Source: Actinokineospora fastidiosa
GTDB lineage: Bacteria > Actinomycetota > Actinomycetes > Mycobacteriales > Pseudonocardiaceae
Direction: 5' to 3'
Assembly: GCF_014648415.1 (NCBI RefSeq)
Contig: NZ_BMRB01000001.1
Span: 992,001-1,056,000, forward strand
Length of the DNA stretch: 64,000 bases
The first letter of the stretch is position 1. Every line of letters starts with the position of its first letter. The translations under genes were made by a program, and so were the position numbers. Shown piece by piece: positions 50,438 to 61,089 of the stretch. The notes below the pieces were generated by a model. It ran no database searches and had not been told where the DNA came from. It saw nothing but the letters and a program-made list of their open reading frames with translations.

Positions 50438-51612
50438 GTCCCGGGCACCACGCCGTCCTCGGCCCCGGGCACCGATCCGGTGTCGTCGAGGACGTCGACC
50501 TCGTCGGGCTCGGTCTCGTCGTGCGCCAGCAGCGAGCGGATGCCCGCGTTGAGCACGGCCAGCAGCGGCACCGACAGCAGCGCGCCCGCGATCCCGGCGG
50601 CCACCAGGCCCACCGCGATGGCCAGCACGACCGCCAGCGGGTGCAGCTTGACCGCCCGGCCGAGCAGCCACGGCTGCAGCACGTGGCTCTCGATCTGCAT
50701 CACGCCCACCACGATCGCCAGCACCACCAGCGCGGGCACGAAGCCCTGCGCGACCAACGCGACCAGCACCGCGACCGTGCCCGCGATGAGCGCGCCGATG
50801 ATCGGGATGAACGCGGTGAGGAACACCAGCGCGGCCAGCGGCACGAACAGCGGCACGTCCATGATCCACAGGCCGATGCCGATGCCGACCGCGTCGAAGA
50901 TCGCCACGGCGGCCGTCGCGCGCACGTAGCTCACCAGCGAGGAGAACCCGCGCCGCCCGGCCACGTCGACCCGGTCGCGCACCGGGGCGGGCACGCCGCG
51001 CACGGTGAAGCGCCAGATCGCCTCGCCGTCGTAGAGGAAGAAGATCAGCACGAACACGGTCAGCAGCAGTCCGGTGAGGACCTCGCCGATGGTGGCCGCC
51101 GTCGTGATCGCCCCCGAGGTGATCTGCGTCTGGTTGGCCTTGATCGTGTCGATGACCGTGTCGAGGTAGCCCTGCAGTTGGTCCTGGCGCAGGTGCAGCG
51201 GCCCGTGGACCAGCCAGTCCTTGATCGTCTCCAGGCTCTCGTTCACCTGCTGCTGAAGGTCGGGCAGGCCGGTGGTGAACTCGGTGATCACGAACGTCAG
51301 CACGCCGCCGACGACGGCGATGCCGCCGACCAGCACGATCGCCGTGGCCAGCCCGCGCGGCACCCGGTACTCCACCAGCTTCGCCACGCCCGGGGCCATC
51401 AGCGCGGCCAGCAGCAGCGCGATCGCGATCGGGATCACCACGTGGCCGAAGTAGCCCATCAGCCAGATCACCACGTACAGCGCGCCGATGACCACCAGGA
51501 AGCGCCAGGAGAGCGCGGCCCCCACGCGCAGGCCCTGCGGGACGAGCGGGGTGACGTCAGGGAGCGGTTTCCTCGGGAGGTTCCTGCGGCCCGCGACGCG
51601 GTGACGGTTCAT
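50434..51612 (-). CDS. AI-2E family transporter (UPF0118)
   Basis: 392 residues with about eight membrane segments and the family's mid-protein motif FFLYDGEAIWRF followed by GALIAGTVAVLVALVAQGF-type helices. The family includes TqsA and antiporters; substrate unknown. The C-terminus ends in an acidic tail. ATG at 51612. First gene of the five-gene operon with kinase, regulator, DUF1707 and DUF6191. Confidence 0.9.
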   Translation of the reverse strand: MNRHRVAGRRNLPRKPLPDVTPLVPQGLRVGAALSWRFLVVIGALYVVIWLMGYFGHVVIPIAIALLLAALMAPGVAKLVEYRVPRGLATAIVLVGGIAVVGGVLTFVITEFTTGLPDLQQQVNESLETIKDWLVHGPLHLRQDQLQGYLDTVIDTIKANQTQITSGAITTAATIGEVLTGLLLTVFVLIFFLYDGEAIWRFTVRGVPAPVRDRVDVAGRRGFSSLVSYVRATAAVAIFDAVGIGIGLWIMDVPLFVPLAALVFLTAFIPIIGALIAGTVAVLVALVAQGFVPALVVLAIVVGVMQIESHVLQPWLLGRAVKLHPLAVVLAIAVGLVAAGIAGALLSVPLLAVLNAGIRSLLAHDETEPDEVDVLDDTGSVPGAEDGVVPGT

Positions 51613-51682
51613 CGGTGTTCCCCAATCATCGCCGACACGGTATCGGCCGAATCACGTCGGACGCGACGAATTCTCTGATCTC

Positions 51683-53932
51683 ATGGGACCCGTGTCCGAG
51701 TATGTGTCGTACGTCCCCCTCAGCGGTCTGACCGAGACCGAGCGCGAGGTCCTCGACGCCTTCGGCACCGGCTTCCGGCTCGACCTCGGCGGCCGCCGCG
51801 TCCGGGGGCAGGTCCTGGCCGGGATGCTGACCGGCGCCTACCCGCTCGGCGAGGGCGCGATGCCCGCGCTGCGCCTCGACGACGCCCGCGTCACCGGCCG
51901 GTTCGACCTGGAGGGGCGCACGGTCGAGACGGTGATCACACTGCGCGGCTGCGTCTTCGAGCGCACCCCCGCACTGCGCATGGCCCGGCTGGTCTCGCTG
52001 CACCTGCGCGGCTGCCAGGCGCCCGGGCTGCGCGCCCGCAATCTGCGCGTGGCCAGCGACCTCGTCCTGGAGGACGGCTTCACCTGCAAGGGCGCGCTCG
52101 ACCTGACCGACGCCACCGTCGACGGCTCGCTGCGCATGATCGGCGCGACTCTGCGCCACCCCGGCGCGGGCGCGCTCCTCGGCGCCCGGCTGCGCGTGTC
52201 CGGCTCGGTCCAGGCGACCTCGCTGCGCGCCGAGGGCGAGGTCCGGCTGCGCGGCGCGCACATCGGCGGCAGCGTGCACCTGACCGGCGCGCGGCTCTCC
52301 CACCCCGATGGCGATGCGCTGGAGGCGTCCGGCCTGGTCGTCGAGGGCAACCTCTTCTGCGACAGCACGGCCCGCACCCACTTCGACAGCGCGGGTGTGG
52401 TCCGGCTGACCGGCGCGCGCATCGGCGGCGACGCCGTGTTCTCCGGCGCGCAGCTGCATGACGGCGTGCGCGACAAGGCAGTTCTCGTGGTCCCGCACGG
52501 CAAGGCCGCCGACCGCACCGTCCTCGACGGCGACCGGCTGCGCGTGGAGGGCGACGTCAAGCTCGACGCCGGGTTCACCGCGCTGGGCTCGGTCGCTGTC
52601 CGGGGCGCGCGCATCGGCGGCCATCTGCTGCTCTCCGGGGCGCGCATCGGGGACCCGTCGGTGGTCGCCGAGTTGTCAGCGTGCTTCAGCGCGGCGCGCG
52701 CCGTGGAGCGGGTGCCGGTCGCGCTGCTGGCCGACGGCATCGAGATCGGCGGCGACGTCGACGCGCGCGGCGGCGACTGGTTGGGCCGTGACACCGACGG
52801 TGATCCGCACGGCGCGCTGCGCGCGTACGGGCAGGTGCGGCTGGTGGACGCCACCGTGCACGGCAGCGCGAGCCTGTCCCGCGCCCGGCTCTACGGTCCC
52901 GCGATCGACGTCCTGTTCGCCGACCGGCTGCGCGTCGGCGGCACGCTGTTCCTGCGCAAGGTGCGCGTCAGCGGGTCGGTGCGGCTGCAGAACGCCACCA
53001 TCGGGTCCAGTTTGGACTGCTCGGGCGCGCGCCTGCACAAGCCGAGGCTGCGGCCCAACGGCACGGTCAAGCCGTCGCTGGACGCGCGCGTGGCGACCAT
53101 CGGCAAGGACCTGTTGTGCAGCCGGGGGTTCCAGGCCATCGGCGGCGTGCGGGTGCGGCTGGTCGAGGTCGAGAAGATGGTCAGCTTCGCGGGCGCCCGC
53201 CTGGGCGGGCGCACCCATCCCGACCACCACCGCACGGACAAGGCGCTGTCTGCCTACGGCCTCACCGCGCATGAGCTGGTGCTCGTGTTCCCGGAGCGTT
53301 GTCCGCCGAGGGGAGCGGTGATCCTGACCCGGGCGCGGGTCGTGTCCGTGACCGACGGCCCGGCGCTGTGGGCGGCGACCGGCGGCGTGGACATCGAGGA
53401 CTTCGCGTTCGAGGCCATCTCCGCGCAGCCGGAGGTGCCCGTGCGCACGCGGTTGGCGTGGCTGCGCGCGGTGCAGCCGGACTTCGCGCCGGGACCGTAC
53501 GAACAGCTCGCCGCCGTGTACTCCGACGGCGGCGAGGAGGAGCTGGCGCAGAAGGTCCTCCTTGAGCGCCAACGCCGCCGCTACGCCGAACTGCACATCG
53601 CCGGACGGATCTGGGGCAAGCTCCAGCACGTCACCGTCGGCTTCGGATACCGGCCGTGGCTGGCGATGCTGTGGCTGCTGCTGTTCTGGCTGGTGGGCAC
53701 GTTCTGGTTCTCCTTCAACGTGATGGAGCGCCTGGACTCCGACCAGAACCCGGTGTGGAACCCGCCGCTGCTGGCCACCGACCTGCTGCTGCCCATCATC
53801 GATCTGGGGCAGGACAACAAGTGGCGCATGGTCGGGCCGTCGCAGTGGGTCTCCGGCGGGCTGATCGCCGCGGGCTGGATCCTGGCCACCACCGCCGCGA
53901 CGGGCGCGACCCGCGTGCTGAAGCGGAACTGA
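51683..53932 (+). CDS. Large beta-solenoid membrane protein of unknown function
   Basis: 749 residues. Residues about 60-560 are an array of roughly 20-residue units of the type VRLTGARIGGDAVFSGAQL and VRGARIGGHLLLSGARIGD, which predicts a long beta-solenoid on the scale of bactofilin or pentapeptide folds. Two membrane segments lie near the C-terminus (about 655-677 and 724-745). Similar proteins are common in Streptomyces and have been called membrane-associated oxidoreductases without a visible catalytic domain. ATG at 51683; GTG at 51692 is possible. It diverges from the AI-2E gene. Confidence 0.8.
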   Translation: MGPVSEYVSYVPLSGLTETEREVLDAFGTGFRLDLGGRRVRGQVLAGMLTGAYPLGEGAMPALRLDDARVTGRFDLEGRTVETVITLRGCVFERTPALRMARLVSLHLRGCQAPGLRARNLRVASDLVLEDGFTCKGALDLTDATVDGSLRMIGATLRHPGAGALLGARLRVSGSVQATSLRAEGEVRLRGAHIGGSVHLTGARLSHPDGDALEASGLVVEGNLFCDSTARTHFDSAGVVRLTGARIGGDAVFSGAQLHDGVRDKAVLVVPHGKAADRTVLDGDRLRVEGDVKLDAGFTALGSVAVRGARIGGHLLLSGARIGDPSVVAELSACFSAARAVERVPVALLADGIEIGGDVDARGGDWLGRDTDGDPHGALRAYGQVRLVDATVHGSASLSRARLYGPAIDVLFADRLRVGGTLFLRKVRVSGSVRLQNATIGSSLDCSGARLHKPRLRPNGTVKPSLDARVATIGKDLLCSRGFQAIGGVRVRLVEVEKMVSFAGARLGGRTHPDHHRTDKALSAYGLTAHELVLVFPERCPPRGAVILTRARVVSVTDGPALWAATGGVDIEDFAFEAISAQPEVPVRTRLAWLRAVQPDFAPGPYEQLAAVYSDGGEEELAQKVLLERQRRRYAELHIAGRIWGKLQHVTVGFGYRPWLAMLWLLLFWLVGTFWFSFNVMERLDSDQNPVWNPPLLATDLLLPIIDLGQDNKWRMVGPSQWVSGGLIAAGWILATTAATGATRVLKRN

Positions 53933-54108
53933 GCCGCCCACCTGCGCCGTGCGCGGAACGTGATCTGTGGAAACACGCTGTGTTGGTCACACGATCAGGT
54001 GGGCATTCCCGATCACACGTGCATAACGGCCCGCCCGGATGAAAGTGTCTGCCCTGCACGGCGTTTCGCCGCGCGCCGCATGGCCGACAATCGCGAAGGA
54101 ATCCCACC

Positions 54109-54867
54109 GTGGACCCAGTGCGCACCGGACGGACCGCCACCCGGCGGCTGTTCGCCCGCGCGCTGCTCGTCCTCGGCGGCGCGGCGGCGGCCTGGGCGCT
54201 CGGCACGGCCACCGCGGCCGCCGACACCGGTGTGGACCTCGTCGCAGACCTCGGCGCGGTCGTCGAGTCCGCTCCCGAGCGCGTGCTCACCCACGACGGC
54301 GTGGCCGTCGTCGAGAGCGCGCTCACCCACCTGCACGTGGAAGACGGCGCCAAGGCCGCCGTCGACCGCTTCGACGAGGTCGGCGAGACGGTCGCCGAGC
54401 ACTTCGGCCACGCCGCGCCCGGGCAGCAGGTCGACGACCTGCTGCCCAGCCTCCCCGATCTCTCCCCGCTGCCCGGCTCCGCCGCGGCGGACGGCCCCCT
54501 CGCCGTCGCGCCGGAGCCCGGGCGGCCGGTCGCCGTGCCCGCTGCCGGAGGGCAGCGGCACGGCGAGCCCGGCGCGTCGGCGGACACCTCCGCCGACGCG
54601 CGGTCCGTCACCCGGCGGGGTCCGCCGGAATCCTCGGTCGAGAAGCCCATCACCCAGCACGGCAACGGCACCCCGCTGGCTCCGCTGACGCTGCCCGCCC
54701 CCGCCCACTCCGGGCACACCGGGGCGAGCACGGGCGACGCGCCGCAGTCCGGCCTGCTGTCCACGGCTCCCCTGGCGACCGAGCCCGCCCTCGCGCACAC
54801 CCCGAGCGCCGCCCGGGCCGACGAGCCCGCCGCCGTTCCCGCGCAGCCCGGCGTCACCCCCGACTGA
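54109..54867 (+). CDS. Secreted protein of unknown function
   Basis: 252 residues. A signal peptide with RR near the start (TATRRLFARALLVLGG, cleavage near residue 37) is followed by an acidic helical stretch of about 90 residues, then a Pro/Ala-rich disordered tail. No family recognised. GTG at 54109, GAAGGA upstream. It lies 179 bases before the giant repeat gene on the same strand; the gap has no clear terminator, so the two may be co-expressed. Confidence 0.75.
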   Translation: MDPVRTGRTATRRLFARALLVLGGAAAAWALGTATAAADTGVDLVADLGAVVESAPERVLTHDGVAVVESALTHLHVEDGAKAAVDRFDEVGETVAEHFGHAAPGQQVDDLLPSLPDLSPLPGSAAADGPLAVAPEPGRPVAVPAAGGQRHGEPGASADTSADARSVTRRGPPESSVEKPITQHGNGTPLAPLTLPAPAHSGHTGASTGDAPQSGLLSTAPLATEPALAHTPSAARADEPAAVPAQPGVTPD

Positions 54868-55046
54868 ACTCCCGCGCGGCCGCACCAGCAGCAGGCGCAC
54901 TCCCCTTCCTGCCCAGGCCGCGCGTTTTCCCCCCGGCGGGCAATTCCGCACTCCCTGTTCCGGGCGCGATATCCGGGCGCTTTCCCCGGCGTCCGTTCCG
55001 CCCCACTACCGCGAACTCGCGGAAACCGATGAAGGAGATCACCAGA

Positions 55047-58000
55047 ATGCAAACCTGGGCGAAGCGCGGCATACAGACCGTGCTGGTCACGGGTGGCGTC
55101 ATGATGCTGGGCACCGGCATCGCGGCGGCCGACGACACCATCGATCCGGACGCGCCGCCCTCGGCGCTGGACGCGACGGTCAAGGTGCCGGTCCGCATCG
55201 ACCGCAACGCGATCGGGACGCCCATGGGCAGCAGGCACCTGCCCTCGGTGCGCCGCGACGTCAGCGTCGCGCCCGGCATGGCGACGAGGAAGCTCCCCGT
55301 GTCGCGCGACGCGCACGACGACGACCTGTTCAAGGACAACCAGGCCGTGGGCACCGTGATCCTCCCCGCCAAGGCGACCGGCAACGCCGTCGCGCTCGGC
55401 GGCGACGTCAGCGTGGCGGACACCTCCAGCCAGCACGTCTCCCACCACCAGGACGTGTACGCCGACGGCAGCGACGAGACCCTGGCAGGCAACGTCGTGC
55501 GCCTGGCCTACAGCCTGCCGATCGACGTCAGCGGCAACGCCTTCGCCGTGGCCGACGACGCCGCGGTGGTCAGCTCCAGCCAGCAGAGCGCGGTCAACGA
55601 GGGCGACGTCACCACCAACGGCGACGACGGCGTCATCTCCGGCAACGTCTTCGCCGCGCACGGCGCGACCCCGGTGCAGGCCACCGGCAACGCCGTCTCG
55701 CTGGCGGGCACCGCGAGTGCCGCGGCCGCGGCGGAGTCGACCGCCAGCGCGGGCGGCGCCATCGAGACCAGCGGCGTCGACAGCCTCGCCTCGGGCGACG
55801 CGGGCGGCGTCCCGGTCGCCGTGCCGGTGCGCGCGTCCGGCAACACCATCACCAAGCTCGGCATCGCCGAGTCGCTGTCGTCGAGCAGCAGCCAGGCACA
55901 CGCGGGCGACGAGAAGCCCGACCTGTTCCGCGTGCCGACCTACATCCAGACCGACGGCAAGCAGGGCGCGACCGCCTCCGGCAACGGCGTGCAGACGCCC
56001 GTGTCCGGCCCGGTCGCGCTGGACTGCAACGGCGTGGGCGACGTGGGCAACACCGCGTCCCAGTGCGAGACCACCAGCGCCACCACGGCGGGCGGCGGCA
56101 CGCGCACCTTCGGCGACGACTCGGTGGTGTCCGGCATCGTCGGCGGCACGCCGGTCGCGCTTCCCGTGCAGGGACAGGACAACTGCGGCGCGCTCGTGGG
56201 CAACTGCGACACCGCGGGCGTCAACGAGGTCAGCTCCGCCGCGGGCGGCGACACCTACACCCGCGGGCACGACAGCGTGCTCGGCGGCACCAGCCTCAGC
56301 GTCCCCGTCGCCGGTCCCGTCGACGCGTGCGGCAACGTCGCGGGCGCGGGCGGGCTCGCCACCGCGGTGTGCGGCAACACCTCCACCACCGAGGCCGGCG
56401 GCAACACCGGGACCACCGGCGACGACTCCGTCTTCGGCGGCAACAACGGCTCGGTCCCGGTCGCCTTCCCCGTCGAGGGGCTGGGCAACGTGGTCGGCGC
56501 GCTCGGCGACGCCGAGTCGGTCGTCAAGGAACACAAGGTGTCCTCGGCCGGCGGCGGCAACAACACCAACGACGAGGCCGCGACCGGCGGGGCGAACCTG
56601 GTGACCGTGCCGGTCGCCGGGCCGCTGCAGGCGTTCAGCAACGGCGCGGGCGTCGGCGGCAACACCCAGTCCCAAACGGACGGTTACAGCGATGTCACCG
56701 CGGGCGGCCCCTCGCGGGCCAAGGGCACGCTCGGCACGCTGTCGGGCAACATCGCGCAGACGCCGCTCGCGGTGCCGACGCAGCTGTTCGGCTCCGGCGC
56801 CTCGCTGGTCGGCAACGGCAAGCACGTCGCGGCGAACGACACGTCGTCGACCTCCGGCGGGAACGCGGTGACCGACGGCACCGACGGCAACATCTCCGGC
56901 AACCTGATCACCGCGCCGGTCGCCGCCGCCCTGCAGGGCTTCGGCGTCGCGGGCGCGGTCGCGGGCGACGAGGAGGCCGTGGGCGCCAACCAGACCGACA
57001 CCACCGCAGGCGGCGACGGCGCCACCAGCGGCGCGGACGGCAACATCGCGGGCAACATCGTCGGCCTGGAGGCCCTGCCGATCGTGCAGGCCTTCGGCGA
57101 CGGCGTCGCCGCGGTCGCCGCCGACGCGATGGGCGTGGGCGCCAACAAGACCGAGGGCCACTCCGGCGGCGACCTCACCACCAGCGGCGAGGGCGGCTAC
57201 CTCGCGGGCAACGTGCTCGACGTGCCCGCCGCCACCCTGGCCCAGGTCCACGGCAACGCCGTGGCCGCGGCCGCGGCCGACGCCGTGGGCGCGTCCGACA
57301 ACGTCACCACCGGCTCGGCGGGAGGCGACTCGAACACCGACGGCGACACCAACGACCTGTCCGGCAACGACGGCCAGCTCCCGCTCGGCCTCGAGCTGCC
57401 GATCTACGACGTGCCGATCGAGGTCCTGGCCGACGCGATCGCCGACGGCAACCAGTTCACCGACGTCACCGTCGGCGAGGAGGAGCCGCTCGGCGTCACC
57501 CTGCCGAAGGCCGGGGCGCTGGAGGCCACCAAGCCGCCCGCGCTGCCGAACCTGTCCGCCCTGCCCTACCCGGGCGGCCACGGCACGTCCCGCTTCGACC
57601 GCCCCGACCCGCTGAGCGCCCTGCTCGGCGACGGCGTCGCGGGCAGCCTCGGCGAGCTGACCTCCCTGTTCAACCCGGGCATGGCCCGCAGCAACCACAA
57701 CCCGCTGGACGGCCTGCTGGGCGGCGCCAACCCGCTGAGCGGCCTGCTGGGCGGCGCCAACCCGCTGAGCGGCCTGCTGGGCCAGGACCCGCTGGGCGGC
57801 GTGCTCGGCCAGAACCCGCTGGGCGACGTGGCGAGCCTGGACGGCATCCCCGGCCGCACCGGCCTGCCGCTGGCCGACGGCCTGCCCGGCCGGGTCACCG
57901 CCGACATCCAGAACCCGCTGGCCACCTCGGGCGGCCTCGCGGCCGTGGACAACGTGCCCGCCATCGCAGGCGGCCTGCTCGGCGGCACGGGCGCCGCCCG

Positions 58001-60539
58001 CGCCGACGAGCCCGGCAGCCCGCTCGACGGCCTGACCGACGCCCTCCCGCTGACCGGCCTGTCGGCCCCGACCGGCCGCGCGGACCTGCCCACCGGCGGC
58101 AGCCCCCTCGACGGCCTGACCGGTGGCCTGGGCAACCCCTTGGACGCCCTGTCCGGCCTGACCGGCGGAGTCGGCCGCACGGACCTGCCCACCGGCGGCA
58201 ACCCGGTGGACGCCCTGACCGACACCCTGCCGCTCAACGCCATCCCCACCGGCAGCAGCCGCGCCGACCTCCCGACCGGCGGCAGCCCCCTCGACGGCCT
58301 GACCGGCGGCCTGGGCAACCCCTTGGACGCCCTGTCCGGCCTGACCGGCGGTGTCAGCCGTTCCGACCTGCCGACCGGCGGGAGCCCGCTGGAGGGGCTG
58401 ACCGGTGGTCTGGACGCCCTGTCCGGCCTGACCGGTGGCGTCAGCCGCACGGACCTGCCGACCGGCGGGAGCCCGCTGGAGGGGCTGACCGGCGGCCTCG
58501 ACGCCCTGTCCGGCCTGACCGGCGGTGTCAGCCGCACCGACCTGCCGACCAGCGGCAACCCGCTGGAGGGCCTGACCGGTGGTCTGGACGCCCTGTCCGG
58601 CCTGACCGGCGGTGTCAGCCGCACCGACCTGCCGACCAGCGGCAACCCGGTCGAGGGCCTGACCGGCGGCCTCGACGCCGTGACCGGGGGCCTCGCCCGG
58701 GCGGACCTGCCCATCGGCACCACCCCGCTCGACGGGCTGGCCGGCGGCGTCTCCCGCGCGGACTCGCCCCTCGCGGGCAACCCCCTCGCCGGGCTGCTCG
58801 GCGGCGAGCAGAACCCGCTGGCGGGCCTCGGCGGGGTGACCGGCGGGGTCGGGCAGACCGACAACCCGCTGGGCGCCGCCCTCGCGGGCACCTCCGTGCT
58901 GGGCGAGATCCTGGGCATGGGCAGCGTCACCGGCCGTGCCGACCTCCCCGGTGGCGGCAACCCGCTGGAGAGCGTGACCGACGCCGTGAAGAACCCGCTG
59001 GGTGACCTCGCGGGTCTGGGCGCGGGCCGGGAGCGGTCCGGGCTGCCGCTGCCGGGCAGCCCCGTCGACGGCGTCAACACCCAGGTGAGCAACCCGCTGT
59101 CCGACGCTGGCGAGCTGCTCGGCCTCACCGGCCCCGGCTCGGAGATCCCGCCGACCGGCGGCGTCGTGGAGAGCGTCCTCGACGGCAGCTCGCCGCTGGG
59201 CGACCTCGGCGACCTGCTCTCCCTGGGCGGCCTGACCGGCGGCGCGCCGCGTGCCGACGTGCCGACCGACAACCCGCTGTCCACCCTGCTCGGCGGCGAC
59301 TCCCCGCTGGGCGACCTGGGCGACCTGCTCGGCTTGGGCGGCCTGACCGGCGGCGGCACCGGCCGCGCCGACCTGCCGACCGCGGGCGACCCGCTCGGCG
59401 GCGTGTTCGGCGGCGACCCGCTCGGCAGCCTGCTGGGCGGCTCCGGCTCGGAGTCCCCGCTCGGCGACCTGGCCGACCTGCTCGGCCTGGGCGCGCTCAC
59501 CGACGCGAGCCAGGCAGGCCTGCCGATGGCCACCGACGCCCTCGGCGGCCTGACCGGCGGCGGCACCGGCCGCGCCGACCTCCCGTCGGTCGACAACCCG
59601 CTCGACGGCGTCACCGGCGACCTGGGCGAGCCCCTGTCCGAGGTCGACGACCTGGTCAACCCCAACGGCCTCACCGGTAAGAACCCGGTGTCGGCCACGT
59701 TCCCGCAGACGGCCGACCTCGTGGGGCCCGTCGAGCAGTCGCTGAACCTGTTCGAGGCCATCGACAGCGTCACCAGCACCGTCGGGGTCTCCGGCGCCGC
59801 GCCGAGGCACTACCGCCCCGCGCACCGGGCCGACGACCCGCAGCACCTCGACCCGAAGCAGTACCCCGACTCGCTGCCCAGCGGGATCGACTTCGCCCTC
59901 GACACCATGACGGGGAACGGTGTGGACCTGCAGCGCACCCCGGTGGGCGGCCTCGGCGCCCTGACCGGCACCACCTCGCCCCGCTCCGGCAACCCCATGT
60001 CGACCCTGGTTGACGGCGTGCTGACCAGCACGACCATGGGCGTCATGCGGAACCCGCTGGAGGGGAACTCCCTCGACGGCATGAGCGTCGCGCAGCACAC
60101 GCTGGGTGACACGACCCTCACCATGCCGCGCCTCGACGACGCGATGACCGACGTGCTGTACCTGCTCGGCTCGCACGACTCGCCCGCCGACCAGTTCACC
60201 AAGGGCGTCCACCTCGGCGGCCTGAGCGGCAACCACTCCTACGGCGTCAACGGGCTCTCCAACCCGACCGACCCGCTGGCCGACACCGCGATCCTGCCCG
60301 CACCCCGCGTCGCCGCCCCGGCCATGCCCGGCCTGGACGACGCGCCCGGTCTGGACAACCTGGAGGGGGCCTTCTCCGGCCACCTCGTCCAGACCCCGTC
60401 CGTGGACCGCCTCCCGGTCCAGACCCCCGCGCTGTCGGGTCTGGACACCAGGGCGGCCCTCCCGGCTGCGCCCGGCTCCTCCCTGGCCGACACGCAGTCG
60501 AGGCTGACCGGACTGGTCGGCCGCAACCCGATCGGCTGA
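55047..60539 (+). CDS. Giant secreted chaplin-like repeat protein
   Basis: 1,830 residues. ATG at 55047 is preferred because AAGGAG precedes it. A signal peptide (about 1-28) is followed from about residue 98 to 813 by some 14 tandem units of about 50 residues. Each has a pattern close to the chaplin core: a GN, then two Pro-Val turns (for example TPVALPVQG), a second GN and a GG spacer with DSVxSGN. Three middle units (about 327-440) contain Cys pairs, as chaplins do. Residues about 870-1550 are a Gly/Leu/Asp/Pro-rich tract with NPLxGLLGG and SRTDLPTGG repeats. The C-terminus has no LPXTG signal or membrane anchor. It may assemble on the cell surface. Confidence 0.85.
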   Translation: MQTWAKRGIQTVLVTGGVMMLGTGIAAADDTIDPDAPPSALDATVKVPVRIDRNAIGTPMGSRHLPSVRRDVSVAPGMATRKLPVSRDAHDDDLFKDNQAVGTVILPAKATGNAVALGGDVSVADTSSQHVSHHQDVYADGSDETLAGNVVRLAYSLPIDVSGNAFAVADDAAVVSSSQQSAVNEGDVTTNGDDGVISGNVFAAHGATPVQATGNAVSLAGTASAAAAAESTASAGGAIETSGVDSLASGDAGGVPVAVPVRASGNTITKLGIAESLSSSSSQAHAGDEKPDLFRVPTYIQTDGKQGATASGNGVQTPVSGPVALDCNGVGDVGNTASQCETTSATTAGGGTRTFGDDSVVSGIVGGTPVALPVQGQDNCGALVGNCDTAGVNEVSSAAGGDTYTRGHDSVLGGTSLSVPVAGPVDACGNVAGAGGLATAVCGNTSTTEAGGNTGTTGDDSVFGGNNGSVPVAFPVEGLGNVVGALGDAESVVKEHKVSSAGGGNNTNDEAATGGANLVTVPVAGPLQAFSNGAGVGGNTQSQTDGYSDVTAGGPSRAKGTLGTLSGNIAQTPLAVPTQLFGSGASLVGNGKHVAANDTSSTSGGNAVTDGTDGNISGNLITAPVAAALQGFGVAGAVAGDEEAVGANQTDTTAGGDGATSGADGNIAGNIVGLEALPIVQAFGDGVAAVAADAMGVGANKTEGHSGGDLTTSGEGGYLAGNVLDVPAATLAQVHGNAVAAAAADAVGASDNVTTGSAGGDSNTDGDTNDLSGNDGQLPLGLELPIYDVPIEVLADAIADGNQFTDVTVGEEEPLGVTLPKAGALEATKPPALPNLSALPYPGGHGTSRFDRPDPLSALLGDGVAGSLGELTSLFNPGMARSNHNPLDGLLGGANPLSGLLGGANPLSGLLGQDPLGGVLGQNPLGDVASLDGIPGRTGLPLADGLPGRVTADIQNPLATSGGLAAVDNVPAIAGGLLGGTGAARADEPGSPLDGLTDALPLTGLSAPTGRADLPTGGSPLDGLTGGLGNPLDALSGLTGGVGRTDLPTGGNPVDALTDTLPLNAIPTGSSRADLPTGGSPLDGLTGGLGNPLDALSGLTGGVSRSDLPTGGSPLEGLTGGLDALSGLTGGVSRTDLPTGGSPLEGLTGGLDALSGLTGGVSRTDLPTSGNPLEGLTGGLDALSGLTGGVSRTDLPTSGNPVEGLTGGLDAVTGGLARADLPIGTTPLDGLAGGVSRADSPLAGNPLAGLLGGEQNPLAGLGGVTGGVGQTDNPLGAALAGTSVLGEILGMGSVTGRADLPGGGNPLESVTDAVKNPLGDLAGLGAGRERSGLPLPGSPVDGVNTQVSNPLSDAGELLGLTGPGSEIPPTGGVVESVLDGSSPLGDLGDLLSLGGLTGGAPRADVPTDNPLSTLLGGDSPLGDLGDLLGLGGLTGGGTGRADLPTAGDPLGGVFGGDPLGSLLGGSGSESPLGDLADLLGLGALTDASQAGLPMATDALGGLTGGGTGRADLPSVDNPLDGVTGDLGEPLSEVDDLVNPNGLTGKNPVSATFPQTADLVGPVEQSLNLFEAIDSVTSTVGVSGAAPRHYRPAHRADDPQHLDPKQYPDSLPSGIDFALDTMTGNGVDLQRTPVGGLGALTGTTSPRSGNPMSTLVDGVLTSTTMGVMRNPLEGNSLDGMSVAQHTLGDTTLTMPRLDDAMTDVLYLLGSHDSPADQFTKGVHLGGLSGNHSYGVNGLSNPTDPLADTAILPAPRVAAPAMPGLDDAPGLDNLEGAFSGHLVQTPSVDRLPVQTPALSGLDTRAALPAAPGSSLADTQSRLTGLVGRNPIG
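55338..57490 (+). repeat. About 14 tandem chaplin-like units of roughly 150 bp
   Basis: The units are diverged at DNA level but keep register in protein: (SGN)-(VxxxPVxxPV)-(xxxGN)-(acidic spacer)-(GGxxxTxGxDS). All are in frame with the gene. Unit length varies by only a few residues except the fourth, which has a 12-residue insertion. Confidence 0.75.
57721..57780 (+). repeat. 30-bp perfect direct repeat, two copies
   Basis: Identical 30-base units at 57721-57750 and 57751-57780 encode two copies of a 10-residue [14 protein letters not shown] unit. Confidence 0.9.
58341..58688 (+). repeat. 87-bp tandem repeat, four copies
   Basis: Copies start at 58341, 58428, 58515 and 58602. Each encodes 29 residues beginning [12 protein letters not shown] and ending in GGLDALSG. 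They differ at few positions, so they are recent and could vary in number between strains while keeping frame. Confidence 0.9.
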
Positions 60540-60557
60540 CCACCGATCCACCCAGTG

Positions 60558-60590
60558 GACGGGCCCGGGAGCAACGCTCCCGGGCCCGTC
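60558..60590 (+). terminator. Terminator after the giant repeat gene
   Basis: A perfect 15-bp GC-rich stem (60558-60572 with 60576-60590) with a 3-base loop begins 19 bases after the stop codon. Confidence 0.9.
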
Positions 60591-60723
60591 CCGTGTCCGG
60601 CCCCTGATGACGCCCTGACGCCGCGCTGACGCGCGATCGACTCGACACGGAGGGTGCCGGCAAGGTGGACCCCAAGTTGCGGCCGCGACGGACTCCACAC
60701 AGTTCTCAACGAAGGGGAAGCGC

Positions 60724-61089
60724 GTGAGCGACCTGAAGGAACTCGTCGACCGCTACATCCAGCTCTGGAACACCACCGACGCCGAGACCCGCGCCGCCCA
60801 GGCCGCCGAGGTCCTGACCGACGACGTCGTCTTCGTGGACCCGGTCATGGAGGTCCAGGGCCCGGCGGCGATCAGCGCGGGCATCGGCGCGGTGCTCGAG
60901 CAGGTCCCCGGCCACGAGCTGACCCTGCTCGGCGCCGTTGACGCCCACCACGGCATCGCCCGCTTCCGCTGGCAGATCGCCCCCGCGGGCGGCGGCGAGT
61001 CCGTCATCGAGGGCTTCGACGTCGTCGTCGCCGAGGAGGGCAGGCTCAAGGGCATCTACGGCTTCATCGACAAGATGCCCGCCGCCTGA
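60724..61089 (+). CDS. SnoaL/NTF2-like small protein
   Basis: 121 residues of the cone-shaped SnoaL/NTF2 fold: a helix LVDRYIQLWNTTD, then LTDDVVFVDPVMEVQGP and a terminal FDVVVAEEGRLKGIYGF strand pair. Such proteins bind small ligands or act as isomerases or hydrolases; role unknown here. GTG at 60724 with AAGGGGAAG upstream. Its last 26 bases overlap the convergent thioredoxin gene. Confidence 0.8.
   Translation: MSDLKELVDRYIQLWNTTDAETRAAQAAEVLTDDVVFVDPVMEVQGPAAISAGIGAVLEQVPGHELTLLGAVDAHHGIARFRWQIAPAGGGESVIEGFDVVVAEEGRLKGIYGFIDKMPAA

Noticed and set aside
58341..58688. CRISPR-like spaced repeats
   Set aside because: The 87-bp units abut without unique spacers and stay in frame with a protein; no cas genes are nearby.
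53796..60698. A 2,300-codon open frame on the minus strand opposite the chaplin-like gene
   Set aside because: It is the mirror of a very GC-rich repetitive gene. Its product has no signal, no family and unnatural composition, while the plus strand has a start with ribosome site, signal peptide and terminator.
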